From: Cellulomonas hominis
Lineage (GTDB): Bacteria > Actinomycetota > Actinomycetes > Actinomycetales > Cellulomonadaceae
Assembly (NCBI RefSeq): GCF_901521055.1
Contig: NZ_CABEGA010000010.1
Coordinates: 1-64,000, forward strand
Reading direction: 5' to 3'
DNA: 64,000 nucleotides
A program made the position numbers and the translations under genes. Position 1 is the first letter of the stretch; each line of letters begins with the position of its first letter. Below, piece after piece: positions 52,844 to 60,833 of this stretch. The notes beneath the pieces are model-generated. The model saw only the letters and a program-made list of their open reading frames with translations. It did no database searches and had not been told where the DNA came from.

Positions 52844-54241
52844 ATGCTGACTCCACGAACGGCGCGCCGTCGCGCCGTCGGTCTGGCCGCCGTCGCCGGC
52901 GTCCTGGCCACGACCGCCTGCGCGGGCGGTGATCTCGGCGGGCCGGACGACCGGCTCGTCGTGTGGACCATGGAGACGCAGGAGCCGCGGATCGCGGTCC
53001 AGCGCGAGATCGACGAGGCGTTCACCGCGGCCACCGGCATCGAGGTGGAGCTCGTGCCCGTGGAGGAGTCGCAGACCGTCCAGCTGATCCAGTCCGCGGC
53101 GCTGTCCGGCGAGCTGCCGGACGTCGTGTCGCTGCTCAGCCTCTCCTTCGTCCGGCAGCTCGCCGGCCAGGAGCTCGTCGACACCGCCGCCAACGCCGAG
53201 GTCGTCGAGGCCCTGGGGGAGGAGACGTTCGCCGAGGCGGCGCTCGCGCTGTCCCGCGACGGCGACGTGCAGGTCGGCGTCCCGTCCGACGCGTGGTCGC
53301 AGATCCTCGTCTACCGGACCGACCTGTTCGAGGAGGCCGGCCTGGAGCCGCCCACCACCTTCGAGGCGCTGGAGACGGCGGCGCGGGAGCTGACCACCGA
53401 CGGGCGGTTCGGCATCTCGCTCGCCACCGACGCCGCCGACGTGTTCACCTCGCAGACCTTCGAGTCCCTCGCGCTGGGCAACGGCTGCGAGCTCGTCGAC
53501 GACGACGGCGAGGCCGCGCTGGAGTCGCCCGCCTGCCAGGCGACCTGGGAGCTCTACGAGGCGCTCGCCTCCGACTACTCCCCGGCGGGCACGCAGAGCG
53601 TCGACTCGACGCGCGCCACCTACTTCGCAGGCCAGTCGGCGATGGTGATGTGGTCCACGTTCCTGCTCGACGAGCTCGCCGGGCTGCGGAACGACGCCCT
53701 GCCGACGTGCCCGGAGTGCCTGGACGACCCGGGGTTCCTGGCCGCGAACAGCGGGGTGATCACGACGGTCGCCGGCCCGGACACCGACGACCCCGGCTCG
53801 TACGGCGAGGTGCAGAACTTCGCCGTGATGGACGACGCCGACACCGACCTCGCTCAGCAGTACATCGAGTTCGTCATGGACGAGGGGTACGAGGACTGGA
53901 TGCGCCAGGCACCCGAGGGCAAGATCCCCGTCCGGACCGGCACCCCGGAGGACCCGGACCGGTTCAGCGCGGCGTGGGACACCCTCGAGATGGGCGTCGA
54001 CGCCAAGGCACCCATGGCCGAGGTCTACGGACCCGAGGTGGTCGCGACCATCGCGGCGGCACCGACCACGCTCGACCGGTGGGCCATCACCTCCGGCCAC
54101 GGCGCGCTGCTCGGTCCCGTCACCACCCAGCTCCCGATCCCGAAGGCGATCTCGGACCTGGCCGCCGGCGCGCTCGACGCCGAGGGCGCGGCGCGGCAGG
54201 CCGACCAGGCCGTCGCCGACATCGCGGCAGGCCTGTCGTGA
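52844..54241 (+). CDS. Sugar ABC transporter substrate-binding lipoprotein
   Basis: 465 aa family-1 extracellular solute-binding protein. An Arg-rich N-terminus and hydrophobic stretch end at LATTAC (Cys26), a slightly degenerate lipobox. The mature protein begins GGPDDRLVVWTMETQEPRIA and keeps the family look (QREIDEAFTAATGIEVELVP ... GELPDVVSLLSLSFVRQLAG ... GVPSDAWSQILVYRTDLFEE). The ATG at 52844 (ggggag site) was preferred over the upstream ATG at 52808. Its stop overlaps the first permease. The ligand is probably an alpha-glycoside; see the downstream enzymes. Confidence 0.93.
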   Translation: MLTPRTARRRAVGLAAVAGVLATTACAGGDLGGPDDRLVVWTMETQEPRIAVQREIDEAFTAATGIEVELVPVEESQTVQLIQSAALSGELPDVVSLLSLSFVRQLAGQELVDTAANAEVVEALGEETFAEAALALSRDGDVQVGVPSDAWSQILVYRTDLFEEAGLEPPTTFEALETAARELTTDGRFGISLATDAADVFTSQTFESLALGNGCELVDDDGEAALESPACQATWELYEALASDYSPAGTQSVDSTRATYFAGQSAMVMWSTFLLDELAGLRNDALPTCPECLDDPGFLAANSGVITTVAGPDTDDPGSYGEVQNFAVMDDADTDLAQQYIEFVMDEGYEDWMRQAPEGKIPVRTGTPEDPDRFSAAWDTLEMGVDAKAPMAEVYGPEVVATIAAAPTTLDRWAITSGHGALLGPVTTQLPIPKAISDLAAGALDAEGAARQADQAVADIAAGLS

Positions 54242-55185
54242 CCGCGCTGCAGGCACGGCCGACCGGCACGCCGGCGGCGGAACGGCCCCAGCAGCGGGCG
54301 GCGCGCCGCAGGGCGCACCTCGAGGGCATCGGCCTGGTGCTGCCGGCCTCGATCATCATCGGCGTCACCATCGTGGTCCCGATCATCTGGAACCTGGTGC
54401 TGTCGTTCCAGGACGTCTCGCTCACCACGCTGCGCCGCGGCGAGCTGTTCGGCACGTTCACGCTGCAGAACTACGTCGACGTGCTGACGTCGACGGGGTT
54501 CTGGCGCTCGCTGTGGACCACCGTCGTCTACTCCGTGTGCACCACGGCGGGCTCCATCGCGCTCGGGCTGGCGGCGGCGCTCGCGCTGCGCAGCAGGTTC
54601 CGCGGCCGCGGCGTGGTCCGGGCGCTCCTGCTGCTGCCGTACGTCGCGCCGGTCGTGGCGATGACGTTCGTCTGGCAGATGATGCTCAACCCGCAGTTCG
54701 GCATCGTGAACATCTGGGGCACCGACCTGCTGGGCTGGGACCAGCCGATCGACTTCCTCGGCCGGGCGCCGTACGCGCTCGCGACGGTCATCGCGTTCGA
54801 GATCTGGCGGTACTTCCCGTTCGCCCTGATCTTCATCGCGGCGCGGATGACGGCCCTGCCGAAGGACATCGACGAGGCCGCCGTGCTCGACGGCGCCACG
54901 CCCACCCAGACGTTCCGCTACGTCACGCTCCCGCAGCTCATGCCGGTGCTGGCGCTGCTGTCCGTGCTGCGCCTGATCATGACGTTCAACAAGTTCGACG
55001 ACGTGTACCTGCTCACCGGCGGTGCCGCGGGCACCGAGGTCGCGGCCGTCCGGGTCTACAACCAGCTCGTCGGGTCGTTCGACATCGGCGGCGGGGCGAC
55101 CACGGCGATGGTCCTCGCGATCGTCCTGGGCGCGCTGCTCGCGGCCTACTTCGTCCTCGTCGGCCGGAAGGAGACCCAGCCGTGA
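54238..55185 (+). CDS. Sugar ABC transporter permease (MalF/UgpA-like)
   Basis: 315 aa with six predicted helices (for example GLVLPASIIIGVTIVVPIIW). The permease loop that contacts the ATPase is EAAVLDGATPTQTFRYVTLP. The GTG overlaps the binding-protein stop by 4 nt and its own stop overlaps the second permease. No ATPase gene is found in the locus, so a shared MsiK-type ATPase from elsewhere is the likely motor, as in many actinobacteria. Confidence 0.94.
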   Translation: MTALQARPTGTPAAERPQQRAARRRAHLEGIGLVLPASIIIGVTIVVPIIWNLVLSFQDVSLTTLRRGELFGTFTLQNYVDVLTSTGFWRSLWTTVVYSVCTTAGSIALGLAAALALRSRFRGRGVVRALLLLPYVAPVVAMTFVWQMMLNPQFGIVNIWGTDLLGWDQPIDFLGRAPYALATVIAFEIWRYFPFALIFIAARMTALPKDIDEAAVLDGATPTQTFRYVTLPQLMPVLALLSVLRLIMTFNKFDDVYLLTGGAAGTEVAAVRVYNQLVGSFDIGGGATTAMVLAIVLGALLAAYFVLVGRKETQP

Positions 55186-56048
55186 ACCGCCTCGCCGTCG
55201 AGCGTCGCGTGCTCGCCGTCGCACGCCCCGTCCTGATCACGCTCCTGCTGATCGCCGCGGTGTTCCCGTTCTACTACATGGTCCTGCTCAGCTTCGTGCC
55301 GATCGAAGAGCTGCTGCGGCAGCCCGACCGGCTGGTGATCCCGCCCGACCAGCTCACCTTCGACACCTACCGGCAGGTGCTGGCGCCGCAGTCCGAGGGG
55401 GGTCAGGGGTTCGCCGGGTTCATGGGCAACTCCGCCCTGGTGGCGGTCGTGACGGCGGCGGTGACGATGCTGCTGGTGATCCCCGGCTCGTACGCGGTGT
55501 CCCGGCTGCGCTTCGTCGGGCGCCGGCACCTGTCGTCGCTGTTCCTGGTCGTGTACATGTTCCCGGCGATCATCATCGCGATCCCGCTGTTCGTGGCGTT
55601 TTCCCGCATGGGGATCCGCGAGTCGCTGGTCGGCCTGATCATCGTCTACGTGGCGCTCAACATCCCGGTGTCGATCCACATGCTGCGCAACTACTTCGAC
55701 ACGATCCCCGTGTCGATCGACGAGGCGGCGCGCGTGGACGGCGCGAGCCGGCTGCAGACGATGCGGCTCATCACCGTGCCGCTGGCGATGCCGACCATCA
55801 TGTCGACGCTGCTGTACGTGTTCATGATCGCCTGGAACGAGTTCCTGTTCGCGCTGCTGTTCCTCACCGCGAAGCGCGACCTCTGGACCGTCTCCCTCGG
55901 GCTGTCGCAGCTGTCGAACGGCGTGGAGGTGCCCAAGACGGTGCTGATGGCCGGCTCGGTGCTGCTCACGATCCCGATCGTGCTGCTGTACGCGCTCGCC
56001 GAGCGGAAGCTCACCGACGGTCTGGCGGCCGGCGCCGACAAGGGCTGA
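55182..56048 (+). CDS. Sugar ABC transporter permease (MalG/UgpE-like)
   Basis: 288 aa with six predicted helices, including the opening ITLLLIAAVFPFYYMVLLSF. The ATPase-contact loop is DEAARVDGASRLQTMRLITV. It forms a dimer with the upstream permease; the genes overlap by 4 nt (GTGA). The operon ends here and faces the ROK regulator gene, which runs the other way. Confidence 0.94.
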   Translation: MNRLAVERRVLAVARPVLITLLLIAAVFPFYYMVLLSFVPIEELLRQPDRLVIPPDQLTFDTYRQVLAPQSEGGQGFAGFMGNSALVAVVTAAVTMLLVIPGSYAVSRLRFVGRRHLSSLFLVVYMFPAIIIAIPLFVAFSRMGIRESLVGLIIVYVALNIPVSIHMLRNYFDTIPVSIDEAARVDGASRLQTMRLITVPLAMPTIMSTLLYVFMIAWNEFLFALLFLTAKRDLWTVSLGLSQLSNGVEVPKTVLMAGSVLLTIPIVLLYALAERKLTDGLAAGADKG

Positions 56049-56094
56049 CGCCCGACGACGAGAAGGACTGGCGCCCGTGCCGACGACGACGCGG

Positions 56095-57237
56095 TCAGCC
56101 GCCCAGCCGGCGGTTGACCGCGTCCGCCGCGAACTCCCGGTCGACGAGCATCCGCGCGAGCCCCGCCACGCCGGCGTCCTCGCCGAGGCGGGCGAGCCGC
56201 ATGTCGAGGTGGCGCGTGGCCCGGGGCAGGGAGAGCGGGTAGACCGTCTCCCGCACCCCCGTCAGCAGCGCGGCGGACGCCAGGTCGCCGCCGAGCACGA
56301 CGGTGCTCGGGTTGAGCAGCGAGACGACGGTCGCGAGCACCCGGCCGATCGTCCGGCCCGCGGCGCGGGTGGCCTCGGTGGCGTCGGCGTCACCGCGCTC
56401 GAGCAGCGCCTGCACGTCGCGGCCGGACGCCGTCTCGTGCCCCAGCGCCTGCAGCTCACGGGCGACGGCCCTGCCGGAGGCGACGGCGGCGAGGCAGCCC
56501 CGCGCCCCGCACTGGCAGAGCGCGTCCTCGTGGCCGGCGATCTTCACGTGCCCGATGTCCCCGGCGCCGCCGTCCGCACCGGGGTAGACCGCCCCGGCGA
56601 GCACGATGCCGACGCCGATGCCCGTCGACACCTTGACGTAGCAGAGGGCCGGCACCGGGGCACCGGCGGCGTGCTCGCCGACCGCCTCCGCGTCGGCGTC
56701 GTTCGCGACGAGCACGGGTGCGCCGAGGGCGTCGCCGAGCACGTCCGCGACGGGGTACCCGTCCCACCCGGGCATGATCGGCGGCTGGGACGGCCTGCTC
56801 GTGGCCGGGTCCACCGGCCCGGGCACGCTGATCCCCACGCCGGCGAGCTGCGTGGTGCCGGCCTCCCCGAGCAGGTCCCGGACGAGGTCGCCGACCACGG
56901 CGAGCGTGCGCTCCGGCCCGTCCGCGACCGCCACGTCCGCCGCGCCGCGGGCGAGCACCGTGCCGGCCAGGTCGGTGACCGCCGCGCGCGTGTGCCGGGT
57001 CGCCACGGTGACCGCGACGAGGTGCGCGTGCGCGTCGTTGAACAGGAGGCGGCGCGGCCGGCGGCCACCGGTGGCCCGGTCGGTGCCGCTCTCGACGACC
57101 AGGCCGGTCTCGAGCAGGCGGTCCACCCGCTGGGCGACGGTCATCCGCGACAGGCCCGTGAGCTCGAGGACGTCGCCCCGGGTCACAGCCTGCCCGCTGC
57201 GGATGAGCGCGAGCACGTCTCCCACTCCTGGTGCCAC
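56095..57237 (-). CDS. ROK-family transcriptional repressor
   Basis: 380 aa. A winged-helix DNA-binding domain occupies residues 1-75 (GDVLELTGLSRMTVAQRVDR), then the ROK sugar-kinase-like fold with VGISVPGPVDP, VLVANDADAEAVGEH, YVKVSTGIGVGIVLAG and the zinc motif CQCGARGCLAAVAS. ROK repressors such as XylR, NagC and Mlc release DNA on binding a sugar. The GTG at 57237 has an aggaaagga site. It lies between the transporter and catabolic operons, both preceded by a shared cataagt-containing patch, and is the obvious local regulator. Confidence 0.93.
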   Translation of the reverse strand: MAPGVGDVLALIRSGQAVTRGDVLELTGLSRMTVAQRVDRLLETGLVVESGTDRATGGRRPRRLLFNDAHAHLVAVTVATRHTRAAVTDLAGTVLARGAADVAVADGPERTLAVVGDLVRDLLGEAGTTQLAGVGISVPGPVDPATSRPSQPPIMPGWDGYPVADVLGDALGAPVLVANDADAEAVGEHAAGAPVPALCYVKVSTGIGVGIVLAGAVYPGADGGAGDIGHVKIAGHEDALCQCGARGCLAAVASGRAVARELQALGHETASGRDVQALLERGDADATEATRAAGRTIGRVLATVVSLLNPSTVVLGGDLASAALLTGVRETVYPLSLPRATRHLDMRLARLGEDAGVAGLARMLVDREFAADAVNRRLGG

Positions 57238-57263
57238 CGGCCGTCCTTTCCTTCTGCCCAGCG

Positions 57264-57328
57264 AATGTGCTTAACTCCTGTACACCATAAGTCTATCCAT
57301 TAGCCCGATGTTGCCGACGCTGTCGGCA
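57264..57328. promoter_or_regulatory. Divergent control region between ROK repressor and catabolic operon
   Basis: This is an AT-rich stretch in GC-rich surroundings. It contains cttaactcc...ccataagtctatcc, with a CTTA/TAAG dyad and the cataagt word shared with 52811-52817. A 7-bp inverted repeat, tgccgac (57312-57318) and gtcggca (57322-57328), lies nearer the dehydrogenase gene. It probably holds both promoters and the repressor sites; the assignments are inferred. Confidence 0.5.
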
Positions 57329-57382
57329 CAGCGGACGTGGTGGTCAGACTGCACCATCCCCCGGCGGAAAAGGACCAGCGTC

Positions 57383-58441
57383 GTGCCTGAAGTCGTCCAG
57401 TTCACCTCTCCGGGCAGGGTGGAGCTCGTCTCCTGCCCCGCCGAGCCGCTGCGGGAGGACGCCGTCCGGGTGCGGACCTGGTACTCCGGCGTCTCCGCCG
57501 GCACCGAGCTGACCGCCTACCGCGGCTCCAACCCCTACCTGACGCGGTCGTGGGACGCGGACCGCCGGCTGTTCACGGACGGGGAGCCGACGTTCGGCTA
57601 CCCCGTGGTCGGCTGGGGCTACTCCGAGGTCGGCCAGGTGGTGGAGGTCGGCGCGCTCGTCCAGGACCTCGCCGTGGGCGACGTCGTCCACGGGATCTGG
57701 GGCCACCGCTCCGAGGCGGTCCTGCCCGCGGCGGCGCTCGCGGGTCGCACGCTGCCCGCGGGGGTGGACCCGGTGGTCGGCGTCTTCGCGCGCGTCGGCT
57801 CCATCGCGCTGAACGGCCTGCTCGCCGCGGGCACCCGGCTCGGGGAGGACGTCGCGGTGTTCGGCCAGGGCGTCATCGGGCTGCTCGCCACCCGGCTGGC
57901 GGTGCTCTCGGGGGCGCGGGTGCTCGCGGTGGACGCCCAGCCCCGCCGGCTGGCCGCCGCCGGCGAGCTCGGTGCCCACGACCTCGTCCCCGCGGACGTC
58001 CCGGGCGGTGCGGGGGCCGCGGTCCGCGAGCTCACCGGCGGCGGCGCGGACGCGGCGATCGAGCTGAGCGGCAGCACCGCGGCGCTGCACGAGGCGATCC
58101 GGTCCGTCGTGGTCACCGGCACCGTCGCGGCGTCCGGCTTCTACCAGGGCGGCGCGGACGCCCTGCGCCTGGGCGAGGAGTTCCACCACAACCGCGTGCG
58201 GCTCGTCTCCAGCCAGATCTCGGGGGCCCCGGCGGAGCTCGCGACGCGGTGGGACCAGCCGCGCCTCGTGCGGGTCTTCATGGACCAGGCCGTCCGCGGG
58301 GCGGTGGACGTGGCGTCGCTCGTGACGCACGTCGTGGACGCGGCCGACGTGGCGTCCGTGTTCGCCCTGCTCGACAGCGGGGACCCGACGGTGCTGCAGG
58401 CCGTCCTCCGGTTCGACGCCGCGGGGGAGGACCTCCGATGA
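57383..58441 (+). CDS. Zinc-type (MDR superfamily) dehydrogenase, YcjQ-like
   Basis: 352 aa medium-chain dehydrogenase/reductase. The GroES-like part has YSGVSAGTELTAYRG in place of the catalytic GxCGTD motif, and the usual GHE is also replaced (GYPVVGWGYSEVGQV), so the catalytic zinc ligands appear to be missing. The NAD(P) site is VAVFGQGVIGLLATRLAVLS. It recalls E. coli YcjQ, which acts on 3-keto-glycosides (from memory). GTG at 57383 with aagga upstream. It is the first gene of a five-gene operon in which each junction overlaps by 4 nt. Confidence 0.85.
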   Translation: MPEVVQFTSPGRVELVSCPAEPLREDAVRVRTWYSGVSAGTELTAYRGSNPYLTRSWDADRRLFTDGEPTFGYPVVGWGYSEVGQVVEVGALVQDLAVGDVVHGIWGHRSEAVLPAAALAGRTLPAGVDPVVGVFARVGSIALNGLLAAGTRLGEDVAVFGQGVIGLLATRLAVLSGARVLAVDAQPRRLAAAGELGAHDLVPADVPGGAGAAVRELTGGGADAAIELSGSTAALHEAIRSVVVTGTVAASGFYQGGADALRLGEEFHHNRVRLVSSQISGAPAELATRWDQPRLVRVFMDQAVRGAVDVASLVTHVVDAADVASVFALLDSGDPTVLQAVLRFDAAGEDLR

Positions 58442-59511
58442 GCGTGCACGACCACCGGCCGCGGTTCCCCGAGCGCCCTCTCGGCGTCGGGCTGCTGGGC
58501 TGCGGCCAGATCGCCCGCACCGCGCACCTGCCCGCCTACGCCGCGTACGGCGTCCCGGTGGTCGCCGCGTGCGACCGGCCGGGGAGAGCCGCCGACCTCG
58601 GCGCGGTGCTGCCTGCGGACGCGACGGCGTACGACGACGTCGAGCAGTTCCTCGCCGACCCGCGGGTGGAGGTCGTCGACATCGCGACCGGCCCGGTGGG
58701 ACGGGTGGAGCTCGTCGAGCGGTGCCTCGCGGCCGGCAAGCACGTGCTCGCGCAGAAGCCCGTGGTCGCCACGCTCGACGACCTGGCCGTGCTGGAGGAC
58801 GTCGCCGCGCGGGCCGCCGGGAGCGGGCAGCGGGTCGCGGTGAACCAGAACGGCCGGTGGGCGCCCGCCTGGCGCGTGACCACCCAGCTGATCCGGTCGG
58901 GCGCGGTCGGCGACGTCGTCGGCGTCACCCACCTGCACGACAAGCCGCTGCCGCCGATCGCGGGGACGCCGTTCGACGACCTCGACCACATGCTGCTCGC
59001 CGACTACCTGGTGCACTGGTTCGACATCACACGGTGCTGGCTCGAGGGTGCGCGCGTCGAGACCGTCATGGCCCAGGACTCCCGGGTCCCGGGCCAGCCG
59101 GCGGACGCCCGCAACCCGTGGCACGCCTCGGTGCACGTCGGCACCGCCGGCGGTGCGAGCGCGTCGATCCGCGTGGTCGGCGACGCCCGCACGCGGGACG
59201 GCGGGTGCCCGTTCTGGGTGCACGGCACCCGCGGGACCATCCGCGGCAGCATCCTGCTCGGTTCCGACCGGGTGGCGCTCGAGGCCGACGGGACGACGAC
59301 CACCTACGCCCTGGACGGCCAGTGGTTCGTCGACGGCTTCGCCGGCGCGATGGGCGAGCTGCAGTGCGCGGTCGTGGAGGGGCGCGAGCCCGAGAACGGC
59401 GTCGCGCACGTCGCCGGGTCGGTGCGGCTCGGTGCCGCCGCCCTCGCGGCGGTGCGCGCGGGCACGCCCGTCACGGGGCTCGGCCTGGACCTGCCAGGGG
59501 TGCCGCGGTGA
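58438..59511 (+). CDS. Gfo/Idh/MocA-family oxidoreductase
   Basis: 357 aa. The N-terminal Rossmann domain has GVGLLGCGQIARTAHLPAYA. The family EKP motif reads AQKP here (K107 kept, E replaced by Q106). The C-terminal domain has the histidine region DYLVHWFDITRCWLEGARVE. These enzymes oxidise or reduce sugar carbons, often C3 of glycosides; E. coli YcjS is a comparable glucoside 3-dehydrogenase (from memory). The ATG overlaps the previous stop (ATGA). It probably acts together with the neighbouring dehydrogenase. Confidence 0.88.
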   Translation: MSVHDHRPRFPERPLGVGLLGCGQIARTAHLPAYAAYGVPVVAACDRPGRAADLGAVLPADATAYDDVEQFLADPRVEVVDIATGPVGRVELVERCLAAGKHVLAQKPVVATLDDLAVLEDVAARAAGSGQRVAVNQNGRWAPAWRVTTQLIRSGAVGDVVGVTHLHDKPLPPIAGTPFDDLDHMLLADYLVHWFDITRCWLEGARVETVMAQDSRVPGQPADARNPWHASVHVGTAGGASASIRVVGDARTRDGGCPFWVHGTRGTIRGSILLGSDRVALEADGTTTTYALDGQWFVDGFAGAMGELQCAVVEGREPENGVAHVAGSVRLGAAALAAVRAGTPVTGLGLDLPGVPR

Positions 59512-60833
59512 GGGCCGTCGGCACGGTCGCGTCCCCGCGCGCGCGGATCTACACCGAGGGCTGGCAGAGCTGGAGCCCGACCGGCTGGTGGACCCCGGAC
59601 CGTCCCTGGCCCGCGCCGCCCGCGCACGACGTGGAGGCGGCGATGCGCCGCCGGCCCGGCCGGCCGGTGCCCGACGGCGTCCTGCGCGGGGAGGGGCTCG
59701 TCGTGGTCGACCCCGGCGACGGCGGGCCGGTGCGCGTGTACGGCGCGACGGACCCGGAGGGCGAGGTGCCGTCCCTGGACGTGCACGTCGAGCCCGGGCA
59801 CGTCACGGTGCACGCCGACGGCCCGGTCGCGGTCGCCGAGGCACGGGACGTCGCCGCCGCGTTCGCGGGCTTCGCGGACGCGTGGGCCCCGGCCGCCGGG
59901 GTGGCCGCCCCGCGGCCGCCGGCACCGCGGGTGTGGTGCTCCTGGTACCAGTACTTCGAGGACGTCACCGCGGCCGACGTGGCCGAGAACGTCCGCGCGC
60001 TGGACGAGCACGAGCTGCCGGTGGACGTGGTGCAGCTGGACGACGGCTGGCTCCGCAGCACCGGCGAGCGCCTGGCCCCGCGGCCCGAGTTCGGCCCGGT
60101 GGCCGACCTCGTCGCCGAGATCCGGGCCTCCGGGCGGGAGACCGGCGTCTGGCTCGCGCCGTTCGTGGTCGGCGCGGGCAGCACGGTCGCGCGGGAGCAC
60201 CCGGAGTGGCTGGTCGGCGACGCCGGGTTCAACTGGGGCGACCGGCTCGTCGGGCTCGACCTGACGCACCCCGGCGTCCGGGGCCTCCTCACCGCCGCGG
60301 CCGAGCGGGTCCGTGACCTCGGGGTCCGGTACGTCAAGGCCGACTTCCTCTACGCCGGCGCCGTCCCGGGCGCGCGGCACGACCGGGCCGCCTCCGGGAC
60401 CGAGGCCTACCGGTCGGGGCTCCGGCTGCTGCGCGAGCTGCTCGGGCCGGACGTGTACCTCGTGGGGTGCGGCGCGCCGATCCTGCCGAGCGTCGGCCTG
60501 GTCGACGCCATGCGCGTCTCGCCCGACACGTTCCACGAGGGCGCCGAGGACGGCTCCGCCGGACTGCGCGGCCGGGCACCGCTGGAGGCGCGCGCCTGGC
60601 AGCACGGGCGGCTGTGGGCCAACGACCCCGACTGCGCCGTGCTGCGGCCGCAGTTCGCGCTCCGGGAGGAGTGGGACCGGGTCGTCACGCGGTTCGGCGG
60701 GCTGCGCTCGTTCTCCGACCGCGTGGCCGGGCTCGACGAGTGGGGACTGGCCGCTGCGCGCCGGCTGCTGACCGACGACCCGCCCGCGGGTCCGTTCCCG
60801 GACGACGTGGTGCTCGCGGCGGTGCCGCGGTGA
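59508..60833 (+). CDS. GH36 alpha-galactosidase (Thermotoga GalA-like)
   Basis: 441 aa, shorter than most GH36 enzymes; the N-terminal beta-domain is only about 135 residues. The barrel shows VWCSWYQYFEDVTAADVAEN, LPVDVVQLDDGWLRSTGE, GVWLAPFVVGAGSTVA, the nucleophile in RYVKADFLYAGAVPGAR (D279), GCGAPILPSVGLVDAM and the acid/base in RVSPDTFHEG (D340). The spacing and words resemble Thermotoga maritima GalA as I remember it. No signal peptide, so it acts inside the cell on an imported substrate. The GTG overlaps the previous stop. Confidence 0.86.
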   Translation: MRAVGTVASPRARIYTEGWQSWSPTGWWTPDRPWPAPPAHDVEAAMRRRPGRPVPDGVLRGEGLVVVDPGDGGPVRVYGATDPEGEVPSLDVHVEPGHVTVHADGPVAVAEARDVAAAFAGFADAWAPAAGVAAPRPPAPRVWCSWYQYFEDVTAADVAENVRALDEHELPVDVVQLDDGWLRSTGERLAPRPEFGPVADLVAEIRASGRETGVWLAPFVVGAGSTVAREHPEWLVGDAGFNWGDRLVGLDLTHPGVRGLLTAAAERVRDLGVRYVKADFLYAGAVPGARHDRAASGTEAYRSGLRLLRELLGPDVYLVGCGAPILPSVGLVDAMRVSPDTFHEGAEDGSAGLRGRAPLEARAWQHGRLWANDPDCAVLRPQFALREEWDRVVTRFGGLRSFSDRVAGLDEWGLAAARRLLTDDPPAGPFPDDVVLAAVPR

